DNA from: Arctopsyche grandis
Taxonomy: Eukaryota; Arthropoda; Insecta; Trichoptera; Hydropsychidae
Direction: 5' to 3'
Length of the DNA: 64,000 nt
Assembly: GCF_051622035.1 (NCBI RefSeq)
Contig: NC_135358.1
Location: forward strand, 9,961,001 to 10,025,000
Under the pieces are notes generated by a model that saw only the letters and a program-made list of their open reading frames with translations, made no database searches and was not told the origin of the DNA. Shown here in pieces: positions 36,401 to 48,764 of the stretch; the stretch's first letter is position 1; each line of letters starts with the position of its first letter. The translations under genes and the position numbers were made by a program.

Positions 36401-39400
36401 GCAATTTGTATGGAAAATTGTCAAATTTATATATTTTATTCGATATGTGACATTTATGGGTTTTGCGGTTTTGAAGGTAAGGTCGCTTGTATTGGTTTTT
36501 GTTCATCTTTCAAAATTTATATACATTTGTATGTTTTATATGTATTATAATTATACGTATTTTTATGTAACCAGTTGCTCTATGTATAGAAGTTCCATCG
36601 TAGAAATCATGAAAAGTTTACATTTGGAGTTGATTGAATTTAAGATATGTAGATACGGTTTGGAGAGATGATGTTAAAATAGCAACCAAAATGGTACAGA
36701 AGAGAATGATTAGATACGACATAGAATATATATGGAATACATTAGACATATATACATACATTTTGGCTAGGAAATATCTTTTATCAGTAATGAAATATTT
36801 ATAATGATCATACACTCAAATTTACCAATAATTTTGATCATTTTAAGTTGTATTTAATAGCTATAGTTGTGCCCGTTAATTCTTCTGACAACTGTAATAT
36901 TTATCTTTTGAAATCTCCATATACATAGCGGTACATATGTACATCTCTTTCATTTTTATATAGCCAGCAGGATAGCTCGGTCGTTAAGCTTCTGCTTGGC
37001 ACCGAGAGGCGCCGGGTTCGATCCCATGAGCTGACCTTGATTGAAAAGTATTTTTCTGAGTACATCTGTAGCGCTGCTGGTCAGACTTGGATATTTGTGA
37101 CTCCAGGTCGATCGTTTCCTATCAGAGTTTGCCAATTTTCTCTGATTTCATTGTTGAAACGGTTACCGTTTAAACATTGGCTAAAAATCTTTCCTACTTA
37201 CCATGTCACCACTATTTGATTAATCTACAATAAAATTTATGTACAATTCATAGGTGTCTCGTTAATTTGCGAGTTTTTCAGTGTCTCGTAATTCAACGAC
37301 TTGCATAAAAATGCTGCATTGTAATTGGCCAGGAAGGCGCATTGGGGTTTACCTGTAAGGCCTTCCTGGTATATACATATGTATGTAAAAAATAAAAAAT
37401 AAAATAAAATAAATATTATCAACATGATTCACAGCCATTCACCACCCACTTCAACACGCTTCCATTTGTGTAATTTCATGTTTTGAGCAACTGTCATCCT
37501 TCTCATTCAACACGTTTTTCTGATTTCAACCACCCATTTCTCCGTAGCCTTCTTGCACTCTTTTACATTCTCTCGGGTACCATTCGAGCACTTCTTTACT
37601 CTCACCATTACACCAACCACCTTTTTCATACTTCTAACCCACAAATTCCGTTTATCTCTCCTCGTTATGCTAAGCATACAGCTTTCCAAATTTCTATATT
37701 ATATTATATCAAATGAGTGAATTTTCAGTGATATTTTAGTACTGGCTTTGAAAAATAATTGAAATTGAAAAGCTATTGAAGGAGTCGAAATCAATTCTTT
37801 AATCAAATCTAGAAATTTTTACACGAAAATGGGTTTGTCATTGTAAATTTGATAGCTTAAAATACACACGAGGTATTTAATATTAATTTTTACACTGGCT
37901 TAATTGGTAAACCTTTGAATTTATAAGAATTCATGGTTCAAAAATATATTCTATTTCTTGATAGTGGACAGAATTAGTAAGTTGTTACTTTTATATTTAC
38001 TGGAAATATTTGAATGATCAACTGTTTAATCCATGTGTGGATTTTTGGCCGAATGGACACTTGGCCGACAGACACTTGGCTGAATGGACATTCGGCTGAC
38101 AGACGTTGGGCCGAACGGACATTTCATTAAAATTTTATACTTTTGATAAATTTAAGCAATTGAAAATTTCATTCGGCCAAATGTCCGATCAGCCAAATGT
38201 TCATCAGCCTATTGACCGTTTGACCGTCAAGTATTCTATCGGCCAATAGTCCGTCAACCATTAAAACTACAATAAATGAATAATAGAAATGAAGTACTTT
38301 TTCAAAAACCATTTACTACGTAGTAGACAATGAAAATAACAGTCATTGCGAAACTTCCACGCTAAAAATTGAGTACGCATTAAAAAGAAAACATGGAACC
38401 ATTTGATCTTTTCGTTAGTGTATTTTTTCACATATGTATTTTCATAGTATATTTTCACTATTTGCCAACCCATAAGTGCGCTAAATTACGATCGAGCAAA
38501 CGTGCCCTTATTATGTCAATTACTCGGGGCACACTAAACAGACCCCTCGCATACCCACATTCAATAAGTGCCACGACCAAAAAAAAATCAATATAGTCGT
38601 CTGAGCGAGATTTTCACCAATTTTTGCCATTACATATCAATAAAAAGTCGCATCGAGAGAATGACACGCGTTATTACAGACACGTAACGACCGTGACCCT
38701 TTCATCCCCCACCCGATATGACTCCAATAAATAAACGGCTCACGCAGTCGACTCCTCGTTATTGTGTGTCGCGAAACGAATACTTGCGAACTGTCGAGAC
38801 GAAACAAAACAAACGAAAAACTCACATAATAATGTCGACGAATGAATACGTCGTTTTGCGTTATTGACGATGTCGTTGTCGAAATTCTGGTGAACTCGCC
38901 GACCGGGGATGAGGGCGCCGTACCAAAAACCGATGTATTTTATTGTTTTGATTTCCCGATAACGGACTGAGTTTTCGGTATGTGTGTTTCAAGGCTTCAC
39001 AGCCGTTTCATTGTCATATTTGAGGTCGAATAATTTAACAAAAAAAAGGGCAGAAAGGTGACATGCGACCCGACAACCGACACACTTGCTCACAATTAGT
39101 GTCACAACAATGACACCATTTTCTTTCGCGAAAATTGATTGTCGAGCTTTGACCTAAAAAAATATACACACATACATATACATAAGTCGAAAGGGTTGGT
39201 TTGTTATACAAATGAGATAGTCGTGTTAACACGCTTGGTTTCCATACATACATATGTACATGCAAATATACATACATACTTACACACACCCGTCTAATAT
39301 ATGACATCAAATTCAATGTGCGAAAAACCCACGTCGGGCAATGTTCAAAAGCTAGTTTTAGGACTTAGTAGCGATGAACACGCAAAACTGTGTGTGGTAA

Positions 39401-42400
39401 AAGATTTATTATTTGTCTTTTTTGCTATTCGATTTACGGCGAAATCGTACGATGTTTCGAACGTCGTGTTTAATGTAGGCTTTTAATAAATGATCCGTTG
39501 GGTCATAGACTTACTGTTGGGTTGAATTCGAATACACGTGTTAGTTGTATTATTTATTGACTTTATAATGTATAATTTTTCACTGTTTTTCAAAATTTTG
39601 ACCTTCCAACAAGGTGTCTATTCCCTTCTGGTCTAAACACAGTTTCCCTAAATACAACTTGTTTTAGAACGTCGACTTTAAATAGTCTTTAGTTTGAAAT
39701 GTATGTATAAAATGTATCATTAACGTTAAAAATTGTAAATAGGTTTATGAACTTTTTTCCTTTTATGCTGTACACCTTTATTAAAATAAAATAATACATA
39801 ATAATATATATGTATGAATACATATAGTAACGAACAATAATAAGTGGTAACATGATCAGTAGATCAGTAACTATTATAATAGACGTAATATGTATTGTGA
39901 ACATGATTTATTATCATTAAAAAGCATTTCAAAATCAAAAAATCTAAATATTTTTGAGGTAATATGAATATAACATGATTTGAATTTTCTAGAAGCCTAA
40001 TCCATTACATTTGCAACAGCTGTGATAGTTTCTGAAATTTCCCGGGAAAAACTTCCCGGAAACTCGAATTTTTCACCACATCGATTCTGATATTTTGGAA
40101 TTTGAATTTTATATCTTAAGAGGGCTGTACACCCGAAACCTTAATTTTGTTGCCGTTCCTTTCTTCGATATATATATTGAGTGAATGCGACAATATATAT
40201 CAATATATATATTGAGTGAATGCGACAGATGCGCTTCGACCAGATAATACGTATTTTAAATCGACAAAATCGAGGTTTTGTATTCTCCTATTTTCTCCTC
40301 CAAAACTGGACCAATTTTAACAAAAAAATTCATCATCGGTATGAGAAAGATATTTTCTGTGCAACCATGCGCGTATTTTTTTTTAAATCGACCGTTAAAT
40401 AAGCACGCTGGACTCTTTTCGTGGGTGTAAAAAAGAGGCGATTTTATAGATGTTTGGCGGCTCCTAGCTCCAAAAAAAATAACTAATCAAAAAAAAAAAA
40501 AAAACGATAGATGCATCCTAATGGTGGATATCCATAGCATATTAAAAAATAATTCCTCTAGTACTATAATTGAGGATGGCAGAAGTGTAATACGTTTGTA
40601 TGGACAAGGCGCTGGTGTCCAGCCCTCTTAATAAGAGTATTAACATAATCTAAATAAATTGCATTTAATATTATTGTATTTGATACTCGATAAGATTATG
40701 TATTACTTATTCTCAAGCATAAATCTGGCGAATGTTGATAATTTTACTATAAATCTCGGGAATTGAAAAACACTCCCTAATTAATTTATATAATGCACAT
40801 ATCTAGAGACGTGGACTCTGAAAACCAAGATGATCAGCCGCATTGAAGCTTTTGAGATGTGGGTCTATAGGCTTATGCTGAAGATTCCGTGGACCAAAAA
40901 GATATCAAACGAAGCTGTCCTCGGCATGATGGGGAGAGGCAGGGAACTTGTTTCTGTCATCAAGCGGAGAAAGATGGAGTACCTCGGACACATGATACGG
41001 GGTCCAAAATACGAATTTCTCCGTTTGATAACCATGGGAAAAATAGAAGGAGAAAAATGGATTGGCAGGAAAAAGTTATCTTGGCTTCGAAACATGCGCA
41101 TGTGGACCGATATGAGCGCCGAAGAGCTGTTCCGAGCCGCTGAAGACCGATGCGGATATATTCAAATAATCGACGAGGTGGTCGCCAACGTCCGGATGCG
41201 GACAAGGCATTAACAAGAAGAAGAAGACATTACATAATTTATAATACGAGTTTTTATACAACTCGATAAACGTTAGGACTTTCTTGAAATTTTGACCTTT
41301 ATAAAATGTTATGCAAACATTTTAAAGCTTCGAAGTTCGAATATTTGGTAACCCTAGTACGTTTGTACAATATGTAGGGGAAAAAAATCACGTAAAGTTC
41401 ATTCACCAGATAATCTGATACGCGTGATTTATATAATACAAAACACAATATAAATGAATTAATATACGATCAAAATATATCAACGTTTTATAGCGCATCC
41501 CTGGAGTGCTCATAGCATGCGAGGAGGGTCGTAGTAATTGGACGGCAAACATTTGGGATTCGATACATGCTTAAGAGCAAGTTATCCCCCTTATGGGACA
41601 TATTACCTATGTATTTACTACATACATACATATGTATATATCACACTCGCAGACAAATACATACGAAATAATTAATTTATAACGAAAAAATTGAATAAAA
41701 TACCGAAAATGGTGAAATGAAAGTTGATATTTTATTATATGTATGTGAGGATGTACATTTAAAAATTCGTTGTCTTCGTTATCTTGAATTTTTTCTTTAG
41801 TGAACATCATTGGAATTAGCAATAGTTTTATTTACTACGGTCATTTTCAAACAAACTTTCAATATTTTTACTTTATCTATGTATGTAGTAACAATAGTAA
41901 CAAGTAGTAACAAGTTTTGTGATCATGCGAAAATTCGAACTCGAGATTTTGACTGATTCGAACTTAGAATCGATTACTGATCACGATCTTTTCATGATCT
42001 AGTTTTATATGCCTCTTCTATGTTTTAACGAAATACTGCGGACTGACTATAAATCGCCCGGTCAATTAATTATGATGAGGACCGTAGAGACCAAACCCGG
42101 ACCTTTAGAAAATTATTATTCTGGACCTTATAGAGTGGAGGGAGGGGGGGGGGGGGAGGGGACTTATTCGGAAATAAAATATTCATATTTTCGACTTTTT
42201 TAATCTATATTTTTCGCATGATGCCATTACAGGTTGCCCCTGAGCGATACATTTGTTAATACATAAATTTTTGAAATCATATTCAAATAGTGGGGACATA
42301 GTGGTAGGATGGTTTTTGCCAAATTTATGAGGAACCGTTTCAACAGTGAAATCAGATAAACTGGCAGACTCTGGTAGGAAACGATCAATTTGGAGTCACA

Positions 42401-45400
42401 AATATCCAAATCTGACCAGAAACACTGCAGAAATACTTCGAATCATACGCTGTTTGATTCTTTCATCCCTTTTATTCCAGGGTTCGAGTCTGGAATAAAG
42501 CCCATACCCATACTACGCTACCTACATACATACATACATACATTACCCATACTATGTTAATCATACATTTAAATCATTTGAATATCAAAATAAACAATAT
42601 CTATGTAAATACCTTTAAGTTACGCTGCAGATAATTTTTTTTATAAGAAAGCACATTTTTTGATAGCATAAAAAGTCTAAAATTATATAATTTCAATGTT
42701 TAATTTTTTTTGAATTCTTTTATTTCTTTTCTAAGGAATTTTATCCCCCCCCTCTCTCATTAACAAAATATCACGTTTTTTAATTACCAAAGCGGTTCTA
42801 ATCAATCGTTACTAAATATGATCCACTGAATTTGAATATGATAATTATTTTTGTTTTTTGTCTTCTTGTTAATACGATATGAGCGTTTAAGAAAATCCGC
42901 AATTTTTACAGATTTTTGGGTATTGCAGTTTATAACTCAATATCCAGTTTTTCTTTGCTAAAAGTGAGTATTGGAATCAATAGTTGTATAATTTTTCTAT
43001 TTATTGTGATTTTTTGTTGCTTCAAAATACGTATAATTAATTATCTAGAGAATTTTTAAGTCAAACATATTTTTTTTATACATTTTCTTTGTTGCTTAGT
43101 AGACAGCGTTACTCTTGCTCCATCCAACGATGAAATAATCTCCGATTTATAACGATTTTAAAAGCGAAAATTATTGGTGTCGTGTTTACCGCTAACATGT
43201 ACGCACAAAAACACATATGTATGTAGTTCTACGTCAAAAATAAAAATAGCGGAATCTCACCTGTCTGGCGGCGATACGTTTCTGCAACGCTTCTTCGGCG
43301 AGGAGTTGGACGTGGTCGCGCAACCGTTGCATGTGGTCTCGGTCGGTCAGTGGCTGTTGCAGTTCACGTGCACCGCCACCTAACCTGCAGCACGAAAATG
43401 ATGCACTTGAGCGCGAATCGGGCACGACGACGAGCACGACGAGCCAGCCGTTCGGCTCCGCGGGCCCTTTCTTTATACACAAACAATTGGTTGGGCGGAA
43501 AGGTCGCGCAGGACCGTACCGGTGTAAGCAACCGCCGTTTGTCAAGCGATTGACTACGACAGGGGTGTTTAACCAATTTATCGAAATTTTCGTGAACATC
43601 ATCATTACTGGATGATTGTATGGAATTGTGGAGAAAATTGGAGAAAATGGACATATTCATTCGAAAGATATACATATGTATTATAGATAAATTTGATATA
43701 ATTGAATTTTTTATTATTTTATATTATTTTCATTTTGACATTATTTATTTATAAATTATGAAAAAAGTATCAATATGCGCTGCTAATATGTTGAGAAGAT
43801 TAAGAGGGCTGTACACCCGAAACCTTAATTTTGCTACCGTTCCTTTCTTCGATATATATATTGAGTGTATGTACATATATATTGAGTGAATGCGATAATA
43901 TATATCAATATATATATTGAGTGAATGCGACAGTTGCGCTTCGACCAGATAAAACGTGTTTTAAATTGACAAAATCGAGGTTTCGTATTCTACTATTTTC
44001 TCCTCCAAAACTGGACCAATTTTTAAAAAAAAATCATCATCGGTATGAGAAAGATATTTTCTGTGCATCTATCGGCGTATTTTTTTTAAAATCGACCGTT
44101 AAATAACCACGCTAGACTCTTTTCGTGGGTGTAAAAAAGAGGTGGTTTTATAGATGTTTGGTGGCTCCTAGCTCCTATAAAAAATAATTAATCAAAAAAA
44201 TAAAACGATGGATGCACCCTAATGGTGGATATCCATAGCATATTAAAAAAATAATTTCTCTAGTGCCATAATTGAGCTAGGGAGAAGTATAGTACGTTTG
44301 TATGGACAAGGCGCTGCTGTCCAGCCCTCTTAAGGGTGAAAACACACAGAGTGGTATGGGATGTCATGTGTCTTTGGCTTCCTGCTGTGCACTTGCATAA
44401 TTAATATGTTCGGGAGGTCGCACGTGTTTGCATATCCATCTGCAACCGACTTTTTTTCCAATATGGTTTTCACCGTTATTGATAATTGCCAAGCAAGGAT
44501 AAAATATCACCGAAAATACTCCAGGGGGTGATTTTTGGGACTGTATACCATTTATATGGGCTAGGGGTGCTACGTTTATGTCACATGTTTAAAAGTGCAT
44601 ATCTAAAAAAACACGTCCCACATCCTACTCTGTGTGTTTTCGCCCTAAGGGCGGCACATGAACGGCACATCGTGTGCTCGGGTAGCCGCTGTGGGGGTTC
44701 TCCTACATTTCTTCAAATATGGGATACACCGATATCGATTACTGTCAAGCAAGGATAAATACAAGGATACAATTTTACCGAAAACAGTCCATTTGGGGTG
44801 GAGCGTGCTGGGTGTTCCATGAATATGTGCCCATTTTTTTCGCATGTTAAAAATTATCTAAAAAAAACCACGTGCCACGTACATCGTTGTGTTTTTTCGC
44901 CCTAATAGAGGCGAGTTCATAATATCGGTTGTGTCTTTTACAGGTAAGAAAAGTCTATAATATATGCATACATATGAATGTACATATAAGCCCACTTTAA
45001 AGTTCAATGAAGTCGACTAATAAAGCCCTCGACATGAAACCACCCCCCCCCCCTCTTAAAGAATGCAGTCTGAGAGACCCTTTCATCGGAGAACAAGATG
45101 GTTGTCCAGCAATATAGTACTAGAACAATTACTGATCTATTTAAAAAAACCACAATTTACCTACCAGTATCAAACAATAACAGCCCTTAAAAAATAAATA
45201 AAAAGGAGAAGAAAATATGTTATGAGCACGCGTAACATATGTACATACATATATGTGTCTGTTTATATAAAATTGAATTAATTAAACTTTTTCAAATATT
45301 ATAAATATTTCCTCTTAAGGGCACGGTTTCAAATGATAAGCGAAGTCTGCAAATTCCGATGAATTCGTCGATGAAATTCACCAGACAATCAAGTACGTAT

Positions 45401-45774
45401 GTATGTATGTACATATATGTTCTTATTAGAAGCACAATTATTTTTTATTTTTAATCACTCTTTTTTTTTTGGTGACTACATTAAATTTTTCCCTGTGCCC
45501 GAATTTTCCCTTGGCGCCCATGCTTGTATATGTAGGTATATATAATACATACATATATGTATACAACTTATCTAAATCACAAAGAGGATTCACAAAAGAT
45601 AATTTAAAGAATTATTTTTTAATTAATACAATATTTTTAGTTTTGAACCATTGTGGCATAACAGGAAGAACCTAATGCGCCACAATGGCCTACATTTAAG
45701 ATATAAAAACAAGTAAAATTAGTAAAAAGCAGAAAACATGGTAAAATAAAATAATAATAAAAAAGTATAAAAAA

Positions 45775-45855
<81 letters not shown>

Positions 45856-47127
45856 TAGCCAAGTATTTTCAGCTAGTGTAGCAAGCTTTTGCTTCTGTGA
45901 TAAATTTTATATTTCGCAGATTTTGGGCAATTGTTTCGTGAGTCGAGGAGATGAAATCCGGACAAATAAATTATCTGAGGATTCTAATAGGAAACTATCC
46001 AAAATTTGTTTCAGATCGGTGATACGATTTAGAACAACTACATAAATGAAAATGAACAAATAAACAGTGTTTCTAATTTATATTCGTAAATTTTTGTATA
46101 CATATACTGTCTCATTCTAATCAAAAATTGCGGTTAAAATTAAAACTATGTACGAACATAAAATTGGATACATAGTTAATAATAAAATCTTAACTACTAC
46201 ATACATATGTATGTAGTATATTAAAAAATTGCATTGAGAGTATACGAATTCAAAACCAATAGTAATTTTTCAGAATATATAGAATATATAGATTTACCAT
46301 TCACGAAAGTATAATTACATATACGAAAAACGAACCCTTCCTTTTGGACATTTCAAAATTTACATACATACATACATAAATACATTTGTACATATATTCA
46401 TATATTGATACGATATTATCTTGTGACTATTTTTATTTTTTTATGGAATATGGCGTCGGAAAAATCAACATAATATGAACAGAAAATGATGGATTAACAT
46501 TTAGCGTGCAATAATACAAGTGAAAGTATAATTAAATTGAACCATATAATAAGCACTATAGATATTGGCCGTATCTCAAATATGTAATGTTTCCATTTTC
46601 ATGATGTATGGGACATGTAGTCGTAAATAATCCAGAGAGAATTATAGTCATATACAATATATAAATAATTTTCATTTATACACGTTAAAAATTTGGTTTC
46701 ACATACATATTAAATAAAACGTCGTAATATAATAATAGCAGATGAAAATTTTAGCAGTTGTAATTTCATTACACTGAAATTTATGAAGGAAAGTTACAAA
46801 TTAAAGGATTAAATTGAATCATAGATTTACTTAATAGCTGTGCCGAGCAATTAGCAAACTAGCAAATCTACGTTAGGTATTTACGGCGTTTAATATGCTT
46901 TTAGCTACATATGTACATACATAAGGTACGAAATATCTCATTTCATTTACATATGTACATTATATATACATACATTAAACATAATATCTAAACATACGTA
47001 TGTACATATTATGCATTCTAATAATGAAAATTTCATATTAAATTATGTACTTTGCTTCTATATTTAGTATGAACTTACATAAGATTTAAATACGTATATT
47101 ATATATATATGATATTATTATAGTCAA

Positions 47128-47222
<95 letters not shown>

Positions 47223-48764
47223 GTTTGATAGCTCTGGCGATCGTTTGGTGTAGTAAAAGTTTGGCTTGAGACACACCTGTCACCACCCCGTTTGCCACCC
47301 CTAAGACACATGTGCTGCATCGTTTGAATTTCCGTGACTCACCCTTGTTCGCCCATGCCTTTGCCAAAACCGTGAAAGATTAACTTTTCGGGTGGTTCAA
47401 CCAGGATATTCTTCGTACAATAAATAACGATGTGTTTTTCGTCGTTAACGGCGAAACGTTGCATGTCAATGGCTACACACGTCACGAATTAATGCTTTGA
47501 CGGTTCGGCGAACCGTGAAATCCAAAACCCCTTCGACTTAATTGGTATTTCCAAGTGTTTAAAAATCGCTTAACGGTCACGTTTATATTCGCCGAATTTT
47601 GAACACGTGAAATATTATATACGGTTCGCGAATGATTGATCCATGCACAAATCACTCAATTCTTTAACATGGACTTCGGTATTCCGCTATGGAAATTGTT
47701 GGAAAACTTTTTCAATATTTCAAACGAACTTTTCCCCCCAAAACTCTAATAAATGTAATGAAAATGAACTTTTCATAATAAAATACACTTAATTTGGAAT
47801 GTCATAGTTGTAATTCAGCGATGGCGTCACGGAATGGTAGTAATTTAATAAAGAAGTCACGTAAATATTTTAATTTAGATTATATTATAAATATTTCAGT
47901 ATCGCTGGTACAATATATTAATATTTTAGATTAATTGTCAGACTTTCAATCAACAAAGAGAACGCAAGATGGATACGTTTCAGAAGTTTTTCTTCTACCT
48001 TTGTTGGCTCTAATGTCACTCCATTTTACCAATGTCAGAATTAGATTGCTTCGTAAATAAAGCAATATTTGTAATAAATTATAATGCAATTTATCTATGA
48101 AATATACTTATAATTGTAATATTAATTTGAACTCTCTGAATTGTATTATTGAACTCGTGCGAAAATTGAAAGACAAATTGTCAAGAATTTCCTTAATTAT
48201 TCACGTAACTTTTTTTGTATTATTTCCGTTCAATTTATTTGGAAATTATCAATAGTAAGATGACTTGGAGAAATTAAAAAAAATAGGTCACATTCAAAGC
48301 AAGTTGAAAAAGAAACTAGTTGAAAGCAATTTATTGAGACTGAAATAAAATAGGATGTAACCATTGTTAGAGAAATGGGTTAGTCTTTTATCATTTTAGC
48401 GTCGATTGTATTCTATGTATTTCGTGGAAAAACATCGCGCAGTAAATATGATTCATTTAAAAATCAATCAAGTATTGATTATTAAAATCTTAATAAACCG
48501 AGAAGTAAATAAATACCTGAGATCTAGCGAACCTTCCGAAAGCAGCCTTTCTACGGGATTAGAATCTAAACAAATAGACCAATGTTTTTTTCCATTTCTT
48601 TTCAATTTTCCAATTTTTGCAGCCGTCAAACTTTTCTGCAGCTGTTTCTTCAATTCATTCTCGTCATAGGCGTCGTTGTTTTTATCTCTCCATTCTCTAC
48701 CGACCAAAAGATCGATCGTAGTCCAAAATCCCGAATCGGAAGCAGTTGAATGAAGACGCTCCAT
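33473..48764 (-). CDS. Unrecognised 278-residue hydrophilic protein, five exons over 15 kb
   Basis: Exons 48517-48764, 43261-43384, 35750-35887, 35431-35685 and 33473-33544 total 837 nt and join with matching phases (2, 0, 0, 0), ending TAA. The protein starts MERLHSTASDSGFWTTIDLL, continues with Lys-rich helices (ENELKKQLQKSL, KIGKLKRNGKKHWSICLD), a basic/Gln helix (HMQRLRDHVQLLAEEALQKR), then DEMERLKKLLLSGKTPMKDC and PELREHPVFVFWRVVDKEV, a Lys/Arg patch KKGRRSRRK, an acidic Ser/Asp-rich linker, and a C-terminal helix TVEELYQMADRIIGIYRDAD. There is no signal peptide, membrane segment or enzyme motif. Good splice sites and consistent phase argue for a real gene; I do not recognise the family. 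A coiled-coil adaptor is possible but unproven. Introns 1 and 2 (5.1 and 7.4 kb) hold most of the mobile elements of this region. Confidence 0.75.
36963..37410 (+). repeat. tRNA-derived SINE, copy 6 (best-preserved, full length)
   Basis: The head is gccagcaggatagctcggtc (A box tagctcggtcg) with B box gccgggttcgatccc near 37010. The core is gactccaggtcgatcgtttc, tatcagagtttgcc and gatttcattgttgaaacgg. The 3' part is gcattggggtttacctg, then taaggccttcctggta, ending in (aaaat)n/(aaaataa)n. Lies in intron 2 of the unrecognised gene. Confidence 0.9.
38036..38265. repeat. Inverted array of a 15-17 base 'ggccgaatggacactt' motif
   Basis: The left half is direct near-repeats of ggccgaatggacacttgg with variation (ggctgaatggacattc, gggccgaacggacatt). 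After about 50 bp of AT-rich spacer the right half carries the inverse (ttcggccaaatgtccg, atcggccaatagtccg). Not a gene; a foldable minisatellite or element of unknown type. Confidence 0.85.
39700..39990 (+). repeat. Dispersed repeat R3, copy 1
   Basis: Shares with 53785-54000, in order: ttgtaaataggttt, ttccttttatgctgta, gatcagtagatcagtaac, attgtgaacatgattt and attaaaaagcattt. Family unknown. Confidence 0.7.
40120..40627. mobile_element. TTAA-flanked (piggyBac-like) MITE, copy 1
   Basis: The ends gagggctgtacacc and its inverse ggtgtccagccctc are flanked exactly by TTAA on both sides (40116-40119, 40628-40631). The interior has two copies of atatatattgagtgaatgcg. TTAA target use is the signature of piggyBac. 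No transposase frame. A second copy is at 43804-44329. Confidence 0.85.
40806..41229 (+). mobile_element. 3' end of an RTE-type LINE
   Basis: An open frame from 40806 to stop 41213 encodes the C-terminal end of the reverse transcriptase ORF of a non-LTR retrotransposon. It has ETWTLKTKMISRIEAFEMWV, then YRLMLKIPWTKKISNEAVL, the RRKMEYLGHMIRGPKYEFLR block and GKIEGEKWIGRKKLSWLRNM. The stop is followed by a short (aag)n tail, as RTE-like LINEs often have. The 5' part, including endonuclease and catalytic RT motifs, is absent, which is the usual 5' truncation. It lies antisense in intron 2 of the unrecognised gene. Confidence 0.88.
41870..42005 (+). repeat. Dispersed block R1 (plus copy)
   Basis: Reads gttttgtgatcatgcgaaaa, aactcgagattttgactgat, tcgattactgatcacg, then catgatctag, as in the satellite unit. 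Confidence 0.75.
42228..42440 (-). repeat. tRNA-derived SINE, copy 7 (head missing)
   Basis: Inverse of the SINE: the left edge reads ccattacaggttgcccctga, then tcaaatagtggggacatag, gaggaaccgtttcaac, aatcagataaactggc, gatcaatttggagtcac, and aaatatccaaatctgacc. Confidence 0.8.
43804..44329. mobile_element. TTAA-flanked (piggyBac-like) MITE, copy 2
   Basis: Same family as 40120-40627, with TTAA at 43800-43803 and 44330-44333. It carries an extra partial copy of the ttgagtg(a/t)atg motif on the left, and is otherwise collinear and roughly 90% alike by eye. Confidence 0.85.
44334..44646. mobile_element. Second TTAA-type inverted-repeat element, unit A
   Basis: Starts gggtgaaaacacacagagtg and ends with the inverse (actctgtgtgttttcgccc). 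The left TTAA is the right TTAA of the preceding MITE; the right flank is ctaa. The interior has ccaagcaaggataaaata. Confidence 0.7.
44650..44906. mobile_element. Second TTAA-type inverted-repeat element, unit B
   Basis: Begins gggcggcacatgaacgg and ends gttgtgttttttcgcccta. It shares the interior tcaagcaaggataaata and attttaccgaaaacagtcca with unit A. Directly abuts unit A, sharing the ctaa junction. More diverged. Confidence 0.6.
45779..45851. repeat. (at)n microsatellite
   Basis: About 36 uninterrupted AT dinucleotides. Confidence 0.98.
47130..47219. repeat. (ta)n microsatellite
   Basis: About 44 uninterrupted TA dinucleotides. The 93-residue minus frame running through it is an artefact. 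Confidence 0.98.

Noticed and set aside
40830-41213. 127-codon open frame as a host gene
   Set aside because: Its sequence is the C-terminal end of an RTE-type reverse transcriptase and is followed by an (aag)n tail.
47086-47367. 93-codon minus frame
   Set aside because: Half is TA microsatellite translation, and the rest has no recognisable motif or splice support.
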